Source: Paenibacillus oenotherae | GTDB taxonomy: Bacteria; Bacillota; Bacilli; Paenibacillales; Paenibacillaceae | Direction of reading: 5' to 3' | Assembly: GCF_019443105.1 (NCBI RefSeq) | Contig: NZ_JAHZIJ010000001.1 | Coordinates: forward strand, 1 to 64,000 | DNA length: 64,000 bases | In this document: piece by piece, positions 53,187 to 61,124 of the stretch | How the letters are laid out: every line of letters starts with the position of its first letter | How positions within the stretch are numbered: the stretch's first letter is position 1 | The notes under the pieces: model-generated | Seen by the model: the letters and a program-made list of their open reading frames with translations, nothing else | Databases searched by the model: none | Told to the model about the DNA's origin: nothing | Program-made: the position numbers and the translations under genes

Positions 53187-54020
53187 ATGCACCTTATATG
53201 CCATATAGCAATTGGATTGCTGCTGGCAGCAGGCCTTGATGAAGGCGCCTCTGCTGCAGTTGCGGGAGCTGCCGGACAGCAATCGGCAAAGGTGCTCACG
53301 ATTGCGCACCGCGGCGCATCCGGTTATGCTCCCGAGAATACGATGGCCGCTTTTGAGAAGGCACTGGAGCTCGATGCCGATTATATTGAGCTTGATGTGC
53401 AGCTGAGCAGGGATGGCCGTCTCATGCTCATACATGATACGACCGTTAACCGTACCACGAACGGAACCGGCTTGGTGGGCAGCATGACCTATGATGAGCT
53501 CAAAACTTTAGATGCCGGGAGCTTCTTCTCTCCTGCGTTTGCAGGTGAGCCTATCCCCTCCTTAGATGAAGCCCTTGATCGCTATCATAATCGAATCGGC
53601 ATTCTAATCGAGATCAAATCGCCCCATCTCTATCCAGGCATCGAGGAGAAAATAGCTCAAGCACTTCGGGTTCGCGGCCTGCATCAGTCGAATGATCAAA
53701 AAATTATTGTACAATCCTTTGACTTCCAATCTTTGAAAAAGTTCCACAGCCTGCTCCCCGAAGTACCCATTGGTGTTCTGACAGCAGGCTCCTATCACTT
53801 AACGGAGGAGATGCTGGCTGAATTCAGCGCATATGCGGATTATATCAATCCGAATCTCCTGTTCGTAAATGAAGATGTCGTTCAGCGCATTCATGCTCAC
53901 GGAATGGGGATCATGACATGGACCGTACGCGATGCGGCGCAAGTACGTCCTCTCCTGAAACTGAATGTCGAAGGCATTATTACCGACTACCCTGATTATG
54001 TAATCCGTGAGCGAAGTTAG
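53187..54020 (+). CDS. glycerophosphodiester phosphodiesterase
   Basis: A 277-residue GDPD enzyme. A short signal peptide or anchor (residues 1-22, HLICHIAIGLLLAAGL) is followed by AHRGASGYAPENT, ELDVQLSRDG and MLIHDTTVNRTTNGTG, the His-Glu-Asp-His catalytic and Ca-binding motifs. It hydrolyses glycerophosphodiesters to glycerol 3-phosphate and an alcohol, probably outside the membrane. The ATG at 53187 follows GGAGAG. A clean terminator ends it. Confidence 0.93.
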   Translation: MHLICHIAIGLLLAAGLDEGASAAVAGAAGQQSAKVLTIAHRGASGYAPENTMAAFEKALELDADYIELDVQLSRDGRLMLIHDTTVNRTTNGTGLVGSMTYDELKTLDAGSFFSPAFAGEPIPSLDEALDRYHNRIGILIEIKSPHLYPGIEEKIAQALRVRGLHQSNDQKIIVQSFDFQSLKKFHSLLPEVPIGVLTAGSYHLTEEMLAEFSAYADYINPNLLFVNEDVVQRIHAHGMGIMTWTVRDAAQVRPLLKLNVEGIITDYPDYVIRERS

Positions 54021-54032
54021 TAACAGATAAAA

Positions 54033-54074
54033 AGCAAAGGCTTGTCCTCTTCCGCGAGAGAACAAGCCTTTGCT
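54033..54074. terminator. bidirectional terminator
   Basis: AGCAAAGGCTTGT/ACAAGCCTTTGCT perfect arms, between the convergent glpQ-like and sleB-like genes. Confidence 0.88.
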
Positions 54075-54116
54075 GTGTTTCTTCGATGCAAATGTCTAAT
54101 TATGTGACGGCACCGC

Positions 54117-54767
54117 TTATTTAGTGAACACGTGGCTGCCGATCCTCAGAATAATCTCACGGGTTCTGATCCACTGCGAGGTGGCAGTATCCGGGTTGTA
54201 ATAGAACAATGCATGACCAGTGGGATCCCAGCCTTTAACGGCATCCTTGGCGGCCTGGAAAGCCGTAGCATCAGGAAGAAGCCAATATTGTCCGTCCATT
54301 ACGGCGGTGAAGGCATAGGGCTCCATAATAACTTCGGTCAATGTGTGCGGGAATAACGGGGATTGCAGCCTGTTCATAACAACAGCACCTACAGCCACTT
54401 GACCTTTGTACGGTTCACCCCGGGCTTCCGAATAGACAACCCTTGCAAGCTTGGAGAGCTCCGGCTTGCTGACCGAAACCTTTTTCAAAGCGGCCCATGT
54501 TCGGGAACCCGCGATACCGTCAGCAGGAAGGCCATAGACCTTCTGAAAACGCGATACAGCATTACGGGTTGCTGCACCATAATAAGTCGTGATCGTTGAG
54601 GCGTGGTAATGGCCGAGCAGCTGCAGCCTGTATTGCAAATCCGGTACATCCGGCCCGTTGCTGCCAAGCTTCAACGCGGGTGGCGCAGCAGCTTCGGCAC
54701 GGCCTAGCGGGGTTGCTGCCGCAATCATTACGACGATGAGAACCAGCATACTAAGATGTCTGAACAT
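54117..54767 (-). CDS. SleB-like cortex-lytic enzyme
   Basis: A 216-residue secreted peptidoglycan hydrolase. The signal peptide (residues 1-27) is followed by a peptidoglycan-binding domain (GSNGPDVPDLQYRLQLLGHY to LPADGIAGSRTW). The catalytic SleB/CwlJ domain opens with LARVVYSEARGEPYKGQVAV, with its Glu, and includes AVVMNRLQSPLFPHT. SleB acts as lytic transglycosylase on the spore cortex in germination. Its usual partner ypeB is absent, so it may be one of several paralogues. Confidence 0.9.
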   Translation of the reverse strand: MFRHLSMLVLIVVMIAAATPLGRAEAAAPPALKLGSNGPDVPDLQYRLQLLGHYHASTITTYYGAATRNAVSRFQKVYGLPADGIAGSRTWAALKKVSVSKPELSKLARVVYSEARGEPYKGQVAVGAVVMNRLQSPLFPHTLTEVIMEPYAFTAVMDGQYWLLPDATAFQAAKDAVKGWDPTGHALFYYNPDTATSQWIRTREIILRIGSHVFTK

Positions 54768-54893
54768 GTTGTGTTTAGCTCCTCCTCACGCTTTTAGCGT
54801 TATAATATTGGGCTTTTGCCTGCGTCACTAATTCTAGCATGCCAGACAGACTGACCCTTGGTTTCCTAATAAATTTTAATGTTCCAAAATATG

Positions 54894-54932
54894 AAAAAAA
54901 GACCGCCAACACCGCAGTCTGCGGTGTCGGCG
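54894..54932 (-). terminator. terminator of hflKC
   Basis: On the minus strand CGCCGACACCGCA pairs with TGCGGTGTTGGCGGTC, followed by TTTTTTTC, 22 nt after the hflC stop. Confidence 0.9.
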
Positions 54933-54954
54933 ATCCTGGCTCGCTCACCCGGCA

Positions 54955-55821
54955 TTATTTGCCGAGCAATATTTTTGCATAAGGTGATTCGATCGGCATA
55001 ATAATGACCGGCTCGTTCTTCATCGTAGTCACATAGCTTTCCAGCGTGCGATAGAAGCTGTAGAACTGCGGATCCTTGCCGTAGCTCTGGTTGTATATTT
55101 TAGCCGCTTCCTGCTCGCCTTGAGCAATGATCTTCTTCGCATCTGCCTCCGCTTGGGCAATCAGCTCAACAGCTGACCGATCCGCCTTCGAGGTGATTTT
55201 CCGCGACTCCTCGTCACCCTCTGACAGATAACGCGCCGCAATCGATTGCCGGTCAGAAATCATCCGATTGTAAACGCTCTGCTTGTTCCCCTCTGGCAGA
55301 TCAGTTCGTTTAATCCGCACATCGATGATCTTGATTCCGTAGTTGTCGCGCTCCAGTGCAGTAGCGACATCCTTCGTAATCTCATCGTTAATATTACCGC
55401 GTTCCGTATTTTCACTGATAATATTATCGTAGTTGATCTCTGAGAGCTTGCGTCGCACCGTATTATAAACCGCTTCATCGATCCGTTGCACCCCGGATGT
55501 AACCGTCTGAACAGATTGAAGGAATTTTTCTACATCTACAATTCTCCACACCGTATAGTTGTCCACAATAATCGGCTTCTTGTCTTTCGTCAGAATCGAG
55601 GTCGGATTACTGTCATAGGTCATTTGATACTTCGGCAGTGATTTCACAGATTCAATCAGGGGAATTTTGAGCTTGAGCCCCGGACTTTCACTGACTCTCA
55701 CAGCTTCACCGAACTTGAGCACGACCTTGTACTCGCCCTCCTTAACAATATACACCGAGGAGAATAAAAGAATAACTGCGGCGATTGAAGAGAGCAGAAT
55801 AATAACTAGACGTTTATTCAT
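54955..55821 (-). CDS. hflC: HflC, SPFH/prohibitin family
   Basis: A 288-residue membrane protein, one N-terminal helix (residues 5-24) and an SPFH domain, ending in a long coiled coil (AELIAQAEADAKKIIAQGEQ). With HflK it forms the cage around FtsH and limits its proteolysis. Its ATG overlaps the hflK stop by 4 nt. HflKC is uncommon in Firmicutes but is found in Paenibacillus-type genomes. The gene is intact and ends at a strong terminator. Confidence 0.93.
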   Translation of the reverse strand: MNKRLVIILLSSIAAVILLFSSVYIVKEGEYKVVLKFGEAVRVSESPGLKLKIPLIESVKSLPKYQMTYDSNPTSILTKDKKPIIVDNYTVWRIVDVEKFLQSVQTVTSGVQRIDEAVYNTVRRKLSEINYDNIISENTERGNINDEITKDVATALERDNYGIKIIDVRIKRTDLPEGNKQSVYNRMISDRQSIAARYLSEGDEESRKITSKADRSAVELIAQAEADAKKIIAQGEQEAAKIYNQSYGKDPQFYSFYRTLESYVTTMKNEPVIIMPIESPYAKILLGK

Positions 55822-56840
55822 TTGGATGCTCCTCCTTGTCCGGCGTTATTGGCTCCTGCTGCCGCGGCTCCAGTACCGCCCCGAAGAAGCTCATTAATCG
55901 GCAAATATTTGACCGTCTCTCCTGAAGACTCCGAGATGAACAGCTTGGCATTCGGCAAAATTTTCTCAAGTGTTTCTAGAATCAAACGACTCTCCGTAAC
56001 ACTCTTGTTCGCTGCATATTGCGATTGGATTGCATTAAACTTGGCGACATCGCCCTGCGCATTCAAAATACGTGATTTCTTCTGTGCTTCAGCGTTCTCA
56101 ATCAGAGCCTGTGCTTCCCCTCTCGCTTTTGGTATCCGGTCATTCTCATACTTGGCTGCATTGTTAATTTTCGTATTCTTCTCTTCACGGGCATTCGTTA
56201 CCTCACGGAATGCTTCCTCAACCTGACCGCTTGGCGGTTCAATATCCTGGAATTTAATATCGACGATATGAATGCCTGTTTCATACTTCTGATGAAGCTC
56301 CAGCAGCTTGGCATAAACCTTGCTCTGAATCTCTGTCTTACCGTCCGTAATCGCGTAATCAAGCTTCGAAGAACCGATAATAGAACGGATTGACGAGATT
56401 GCGGAATTCCGGAGGAATGTCTCCGGATCTTCAATATTGTACAGATAATCTCGAATATTGCTAATTTTCCACTGTACGACGGCATCCGCCGAAACAATAT
56501 TCTCATCGCCCGTAATCATCAGCGCTTCTTCATCAACAGGTGTAACGGTATCGCCTTCCTGACGGTAACCGATATAGATGCGTTGCGTTAGATTAGCCGG
56601 AACCTTGATGACCCTTTGAATGGGATAAGGCCACTTGAATCCAAGCCCTGCTTCACTCTCACCCGTATATTTTCCAAACGTAAGGATCGCCGCTTTCTCT
56701 TGTTCCTGAACCGTATAAAACATCGTGCTGCCAATTCCTAGTACTACTGCCACAATAACACCGATCACAATCTTTTTCATCAGACCTGGCGGGAGCTGAG
56801 GCGGCTTGCTCGGCTGAGGTCGTTCCATGGATTCGTACAT
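55818..56840 (-). CDS. hflK: HflK, SPFH/prohibitin family
   Basis: A 340-residue partner of HflC. A Pro-rich cytosolic tail (residues 5-20), one membrane helix (residues 24-45), the SPFH domain (YTVQEQEKAAILTFGKYTGE, MITGDENIVSADAVVQW) and a C-terminal coiled coil. AGGGGAAGG lies before the ATG at 56840. The tail ends in a Gly/Ala-rich segment (RGGTGAAAAGANNAGQGG). The two genes form an operon; no ftsH gene is in the window. Confidence 0.93.
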   Translation of the reverse strand: MYESMERPQPSKPPQLPPGLMKKIVIGVIVAVVLGIGSTMFYTVQEQEKAAILTFGKYTGESEAGLGFKWPYPIQRVIKVPANLTQRIYIGYRQEGDTVTPVDEEALMITGDENIVSADAVVQWKISNIRDYLYNIEDPETFLRNSAISSIRSIIGSSKLDYAITDGKTEIQSKVYAKLLELHQKYETGIHIVDIKFQDIEPPSGQVEEAFREVTNAREEKNTKINNAAKYENDRIPKARGEAQALIENAEAQKKSRILNAQGDVAKFNAIQSQYAANKSVTESRLILETLEKILPNAKLFISESSGETVKYLPINELLRGGTGAAAAGANNAGQGGASK

Positions 56841-56920
56841 TTACCTTCCCCTCTCTATTTGTTCATATAGCACCTGATACGAACCAATACAGAAATTGTT
56901 TCAAGTTTTTTCAAAATGGC

Positions 56921-57130
56921 CTAGCCCTGCGGGCCTTCTGACAACAATTGTCTGATCTCTTCCAGACGCTTAATCATCGCCTTCAGCTCAATCGCCAGAA
57001 AATCTTCATCAGCAGCTTCAAAGGCTGCTTTCAATTTCATTATCGCTGTCTCCGTATCCGGGAGCAGCGCAAAAGCTTGCTCCGCATGCTGATAGAACGG
57101 ATGAACGGTCTCTTTAGAATTTGTTGTCAT
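56921..57130 (-). CDS. hypothetical protein, 69 aa
   Basis: A short acidic helical protein (MTTNSKETVHPFYQHAEQAF) with leucine-rich heptads toward its end (LKAMIKRLEEIRQLL), suggesting a coiled coil or helical hairpin. I recognise no family. GGAGGGAGT lies 9 nt before the ATG at 57130. It stands between bdbC and hflK, behind a terminator, and has 80 nt before hflK, so it could share a transcript with hflKC. Confidence 0.7.
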   Translation of the reverse strand: MTTNSKETVHPFYQHAEQAFALLPDTETAIMKLKAAFEAADEDFLAIELKAMIKRLEEIRQLLSEGPQG

Positions 57131-57162
57131 TGTAAGTACTCCCTCCAATAATTCAATATGAA

Positions 57163-57194
57163 AACAACCACCCGCAAACATGCGAATGGTTGTT
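57163..57194 (-). terminator. terminator of bdbDC
   Basis: On the minus strand AACAACCATTCGCA pairs with TGCGGGTGGTTGTT, followed by TTCAT, 16 nt after the bdbC stop. Confidence 0.75.
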
Positions 57195-57210
57195 GCTGCG
57201 ACCTGCTAAA

Positions 57211-57627
57211 TCATTTGGACGACGAAGATTTGGTCAGAATCATCATAATTGTAATGAGCGTAAATGCAATAAGCGCCAGGAACGGAATCGTAATAAACCC
57301 GAGCCAATTGATATAGTCAACATTGCAAGGCACGCCATACTTGCACGGCCTGATTGCAGAGAATCCGGGCACTTTTTGCTCCATGTAGTGAAAGATCGAT
57401 ATACAACCGCCGAAAATGCTTAGAGGCAGCACATACTTTTTGATCGACGTGTCGCCTTTGAATACAGCAATGCCAAGAATAATACTTAACGGATACATTA
57501 AAATCCGTTGATACCAGCATAATTCGCACGGTATGTATTCTAACACTTCACTAAAATACAGGCTGCCCAGAGTAGCGACGACCGCTACGATCCAAGCCAT
57601 GTACAACGTATACTCGCGAATACGCAT
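57211..57627 (-). CDS. bdbC: disulfide oxidoreductase BdbC (DsbB family)
   Basis: A 138-residue membrane protein with four helices. The first redox pair is in CELCWYQRIL, near residue 36; the second is in CKYGVPCNVDY, near residue 98. BdbC reoxidises BdbD by passing electrons to menaquinone. It begins 26 nt after bdbD on the same strand, and the pair makes up the usual Bacilli disulfide system for exported proteins. Confidence 0.95.
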   Translation of the reverse strand: MRIREYTLYMAWIVAVVATLGSLYFSEVLEYIPCELCWYQRILMYPLSIILGIAVFKGDTSIKKYVLPLSIFGGCISIFHYMEQKVPGFSAIRPCKYGVPCNVDYINWLGFITIPFLALIAFTLITIMMILTKSSSSK

Positions 57628-57653
57628 AAACTGCCCCTCTCCCGAACGTTCGC

Positions 57654-58319
57654 TTACAGCTTTTCTTCTATCAGCTCAACAATAGCGTCATAGTCAAACG
57701 GATCATCCAGCATGACATCATTAATCATGATGGTTGGTGTTTGTTTTACTTTGAAATTGCGAACCAGGTCCTCGTCAATGGTAACCTGAGGTTGCGTTGC
57801 TAAAGTTTCAATATCGCTTTTCAGCTTAGCCATATCGATGCCTGGTTGGATTGTTTGTGCGACCTCCAGCATCTTGTTCACAGTTACCCAATTGCTTTCC
57901 ACATCAGGCTGGGCTCTGAACAAAGCTTCGTGGAACGGCCAAAAAGCTTCAGGATTTTGCGCAAGCACCGATTCCGCAGCAAGCGAGCTCATTCTCGACT
58001 CTTCACCGTGGAACAACACATTAATGAAAGAAAAATTAGCTTTACCAGTATCTACATAATCCTTCACAAGCTTAGGATAAATTTGCTCGCCCCAGTATTT
58101 GCAGGATGGGCACTTGTAATCTCCGAACTCGTATATTGTAACCTTTGCATCCTTGTTGCCAAGGAGCGGTTGACCCGTGAGCTCAGGCGCATTATCAAAA
58201 GATTGATACTTACCCGCTTCTTTCGACATCTGATTCAATACGAACAATGTGACGATCAGTGCAATAACAATAAGTGTAAAAATAACTAAATTGCGCGATT
58301 TGGCTTGTTTTTTTGCCAT
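57654..58319 (-). CDS. bdbD: thiol-disulfide oxidoreductase BdbD (DsbA family)
   Basis: A 221-residue membrane-anchored DsbA-like thioredoxin fold protein. An N-terminal helix (residues 9-29) is followed by the active site CPSCKYWGEQ near residue 70 and the cis-proline region VKQTPTIMIND near residue 193. It introduces disulfides in secreted and competence proteins. It is the first gene of bdbD-bdbC. Confidence 0.95.
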   Translation of the reverse strand: MAKKQAKSRNLVIFTLIVIALIVTLFVLNQMSKEAGKYQSFDNAPELTGQPLLGNKDAKVTIYEFGDYKCPSCKYWGEQIYPKLVKDYVDTGKANFSFINVLFHGEESRMSSLAAESVLAQNPEAFWPFHEALFRAQPDVESNWVTVNKMLEVAQTIQPGIDMAKLKSDIETLATQPQVTIDEDLVRNFKVKQTPTIMINDVMLDDPFDYDAIVELIEEKL

Positions 58320-58733
58320 TAAGTACCTCTCCTATTTGATATTGTTGTCATGCGATGAAAGCCTGATACTTGTGTGGGGGGATATTTCGCCATCTTGCAC
58401 AGACATTTTATCACAAAATCGATCACAATGTGTGAATGTATGATGACAAACTGCTAATTCTTGCACTTTCTTTCCCCGTTCACACAATCAGGTGCTGTTA
58501 GTATCCGGATATATGTCGGCTATTTTTTCTTTTGGCCATTATCCCTTTCGCTCAGAATCATATTTTTCACTTCTTTTCAGCAAAGAGGTTCGTACAAACC
58601 TGAGAATCACCCATTTCACCGGAGGTCTCACAACGCTCGTTCTAATTTGTTGGAACGGTTCGAAGCTTGAACGGGGATCGTACAGTTGAACATTGTAAAA
58701 TGATGGTTGACGTTAATTTTTTTGGGCGAAGGC

Positions 58734-58783
58734 TTGATCAGAGAACATATGTTTGGTAAAATACAAATAGGAACACACGTTCT
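58734..58783 (+). promoter_or_regulatory. SOS promoter with two LexA boxes
   Basis: TTGATC (58734-58739), 17-bp spacer, TAAAAT (58757-58762). The spacer contains AGAACATATGTTTG (58742-58755), and GGAACACACGTTCT (58770-58783) lies at the start site. Both fit CGAACRNRYGTTYG at all inner positions. The rest of the 541-base gap 58320-58860 holds no ORF I can support. Confidence 0.88.
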
Positions 58784-58860
58784 TTTCGGTTCTGGTTTAA
58801 TAGCGGGGCAAACGAACCATCAATTCTCGTAACACGAGATTTATGCGTGAAGGGGCGAGT

Positions 58861-59772
58861 ATGAGAATGACACAACTGAACTTTGAGGAGTTTTGTAATC
58901 ATTTTCATAACGAGAAGGCATGCTTTGAGGTATTATACAGGGCCAAGTGGCCCAGTGGATTCTGCTGCGTACGATGCGGACATCGGAATGCCTCTTTAAT
59001 TTGCACTCGCAGATTGCCTCTTTACGAATGCCTTGGCTGCGGCTATCAGGCTTCACTTATCACAGGAACTATTATGGAGGGCAGCCGCACACCTCTGCAT
59101 AAGTGGTTTCAGGCCATATTTCTTCTTGCATCGCCGGATGCCTCTACTAACGCAGTCAAACTCTCTTCCATTATTAAAGTTACCTACAAAACTGCCTGGT
59201 TGATTATGCATAAAATACGTTTCGCCATGAGCCAGGCCACTGCACATGAATTGCTGACTGGAATCGTGCGAGTGAACGCAGCTGTTTATGGTAAACCCTA
59301 CAACCCGACCGTTAATCGCCATCCTCAGGAGCATCCTCTCCTAGTCGGCGCATCCATTAGTCCGCATGGTGAAATAACCCATGTAAAAATGATGCAGCTT
59401 CAATCCGCGCATCTTTCGCCTAATGGTATTCTTCGTTCTGGCACTGCCCATTTTGTGGAGCGCCATGTGGAGGCTTCATCTGACGTAACTGTCGAGACCA
59501 AGCGTTATAATCTTCGGGGCCATCAACCATTGATACAATGGTGCAGAAGAGCAAGCAATTGGATGAAAGACGTCTACCACGGCATCGGCCCGAAACACCT
59601 TCAAGTATATTTGGATGAGTTTTGTTACCGTTTGAACCATACACTGCGACACGAATCAGCTTTTGAGCCTCTATTCAAACAATGTGCGACAACTGCTCCC
59701 ATCACATACGCCCGGTTAACTCGCAACCATTCATGTCCGCGCCGGATTCAACTTTCTGCAGTGGCGGCGTGA
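58861..59772 (+). CDS. IS1595/ISXO2-like transposase homologue, catalytically degenerate
   Basis: A 303-residue protein. The N-terminal zinc ribbon is present (CCVRCGH, then YECLGCGYQASLITGTIMEG), as is the IS1595-type helical region and the C-terminal YHGIGPKHLQVYLDEFCYRL. The DDE residues are not: the usual VEVDE strand reads VRVNA (Asn139, Ala140), and the second Asp position reads TVETK. Despite this the frame is open, and AAGGGG lies 5 nt before the ATG at 58861. No flanking inverted repeats are visible. With its SOS promoter it looks like a domesticated protein. Confidence 0.82.
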   Translation: MRMTQLNFEEFCNHFHNEKACFEVLYRAKWPSGFCCVRCGHRNASLICTRRLPLYECLGCGYQASLITGTIMEGSRTPLHKWFQAIFLLASPDASTNAVKLSSIIKVTYKTAWLIMHKIRFAMSQATAHELLTGIVRVNAAVYGKPYNPTVNRHPQEHPLLVGASISPHGEITHVKMMQLQSAHLSPNGILRSGTAHFVERHVEASSDVTVETKRYNLRGHQPLIQWCRRASNWMKDVYHGIGPKHLQVYLDEFCYRLNHTLRHESAFEPLFKQCATTAPITYARLTRNHSCPRRIQLSAVAA

Positions 59773-59811
59773 TTTTTAACGGCATACCAGAAATTCAAAA
59801 ATACTTATCAC

Positions 59812-59848
59812 TTCACTACAAGTGCACTACAAGCGCACCACAAGCACT
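59812..59848. repeat. short tandem repeat
   Basis: Three degenerate 11-12-bp units: CACTACAAGTG, CACTACAAGCG, CACCACAAGCA. It lies after the transposase-like gene. Confidence 0.6.
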
Positions 59849-60010
59849 AATGCTATGCAAGTTGCGCAGCCATAATATAACTGCATTCGCTCAATCTGAG
59901 TCAAGGGGATAATGGACAAAGGCCACAAAAAACTGCTATCCCCCACCCGCTCAGGTATAAAAAGAGCCTCCTTCCGACCATCCTAAATAAGAGGAGGGGG
60001 GGTGAACAAT

Positions 60011-60166
60011 ATGGCTAAAGATGTGTTATGTGAAGTAAACTCATGCAAGTATTGGGCGGCAGGTAATAACTGCAACGCTTCCTCGATCTATGTCGTCAGC
60101 AACCGAGGAAAGCAAGCAAGCCACTCTGAAGAAACAGATTGTAAAACATTCGAATCAAAAATTTAA
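60011..60166 (+). CDS. DUF1540 domain protein
   Basis: A 51-residue protein with the DUF1540 cysteine pattern: CEVNSCKYWAAGNNCNA near residue 7 and a late CKTF. Such proteins are frequent in spore formers and may bind a metal; their role is unknown. AGGAGGGGGGG lies 7 nt before the ATG at 60011; a GTG three codons earlier is possible. A strong terminator follows, so it is monocistronic. Confidence 0.85.
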   Translation: MAKDVLCEVNSCKYWAAGNNCNASSIYVVSNRGKQASHSEETDCKTFESKI

Positions 60167-60208
60167 TTAACCGTTTGCGCTCGCCAACTTTAGCTTAATT
60201 GTACTGCT

Positions 60209-60240
60209 GACGAGCTGTCTTTTCCCGAAGACAGCTCGTC
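60209..60240 (+). terminator. terminator of the DUF1540 gene
   Basis: GACGAGCTGTCT/AGACAGCTCGTC perfect 12-bp arms with an 8-nt loop, then CCTTCTTTT. Confidence 0.92.
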
Positions 60241-60267
60241 CCTTCTTTTATGTAGTATAACCAGGAG

Positions 60268-60282
60268 TGATAATTATTATCA
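60268..60282 (+). promoter_or_regulatory. perfect Fur box
   Basis: TGATAATTATTATCA is an exact 7-1-7 match to the Bacillus Fur consensus TGATAATNATTATCA. It lies 26 nt upstream of the DUF4023 start codon and just after a TATAAC (60255-60260) that could be the -10 element. Confidence 0.8.
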
Positions 60283-60307
60283 GTGAGAATGATGGGAGGT
60301 GTACGAA

Positions 60308-60439
60308 TTGAGCGACACACATGAATTTGTGGAGAAGGTAAAGGATACACAGAAGAAAGATCAGAAGAACCGGGAGCACTATGGCAAAGGAACTCCTTCC
60401 TCGAAGCTCCCTTCCAAACAGCATAGCAACAACCCCTAA
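60308..60439 (+). CDS. DUF4023-like small protein
   Basis: A 43-residue hydrophilic protein (SDTHEFVEKVKDTQKKDQKN, then GKGTPSSKLPSKQH). The HEFVEK, Q/K-rich helix and GKG-PS-KLP motifs match the DUF4023 family of tiny Bacilli proteins. The start is TTG at 60308, 7 nt after GGAGGT. It is likely disordered or a short helix. A Fur box lies directly upstream, so it should be made when iron is scarce; no function is known. Confidence 0.75.
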   Translation: MSDTHEFVEKVKDTQKKDQKNREHYGKGTPSSKLPSKQHSNNP

Positions 60440-60570
60440 GTTACAATCTGCCACTATAGATCGCGTAATGCTTTCTTGGTGGCTTCCTTCACTACACACA
60501 GAAAGTAATCATGGAGTCCTGCCTCGTGATACAATGTATAGTAGCTTCAAATTCAATAGGGGGTATGATC

Positions 60571-61080
60571 ATGGGTCTCATTATTAAGAGATTAGTGACC
60601 TCTCAGCAACTGATTGATTGGAAGGAGTCTTTCGTTGATCATAGCGTTCAGAGAACAGAACAATATTACGAAGGCTGTTTTAATGAAAATAGTAGCGGAG
60701 CACGATTAACTTTATTAGCTTATTGGAATATGACGATTGCAGGCTGCGCACATGTTATGTTTGATACAGATTACCCTTTTTTTCAGAGCAATCACATTCC
60801 TGAGATTAATGATCTGCTTGTATTCCCCGAATATCGCAAACAAGGAATTGCTAATGAGCTTCTGGAGCAGTTAGAGAACCACGTCGCAAGAAGCCATCAA
60901 CGAGTCGGTATTGGAGTCGGTCTCAATAAGGATTATGGTGCAGCGCAAAGGATCTATTGCAGAAGAGGCTACATACCTGATGGCCATGGGGTCATCTATC
61001 AGAATGAAGAAGTCAATGCAGGCGCAACTGTTACGGTCAGCGATGAACTCATCTTCTATATGGTGAAAGAACTCAATTAA
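60571..61080 (+). CDS. GNAT family N-acetyltransferase
   Basis: A 169-residue acetyltransferase. EINDLLVFPEYRKQGIANEL, near residue 95, is the acetyl-CoA loop (RKQGIA), and YGAAQRIYCRRGYIPDG is the last conserved motif. The substrate is unknown. The ATG at 60571 was chosen because GGGGGT lies 6 nt upstream; the two earlier start codons are too close to it. It is convergent with the response regulator. Confidence 0.9.
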   Translation: MGLIIKRLVTSQQLIDWKESFVDHSVQRTEQYYEGCFNENSSGARLTLLAYWNMTIAGCAHVMFDTDYPFFQSNHIPEINDLLVFPEYRKQGIANELLEQLENHVARSHQRVGIGVGLNKDYGAAQRIYCRRGYIPDGHGVIYQNEEVNAGATVTVSDELIFYMVKELN

Positions 61081-61083
61081 ACA

Positions 61084-61111
61084 AGAGCGCCAGAAAATTC
61101 CCCGACGCTCT
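61084..61111. terminator. bidirectional terminator
   Basis: AGAGCG/CGCTCT arms, short stem, between convergent genes. Confidence 0.5.
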
Positions 61112-61124
61112 CGCTTTACTCCTG

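Noticed and set aside
58461-58689. Two plus-strand frames of 65-69 codons upstream of the transposase-like gene
   Set aside because: They lack ribosome binding sites and end before the SOS promoter; composition is not protein-like.
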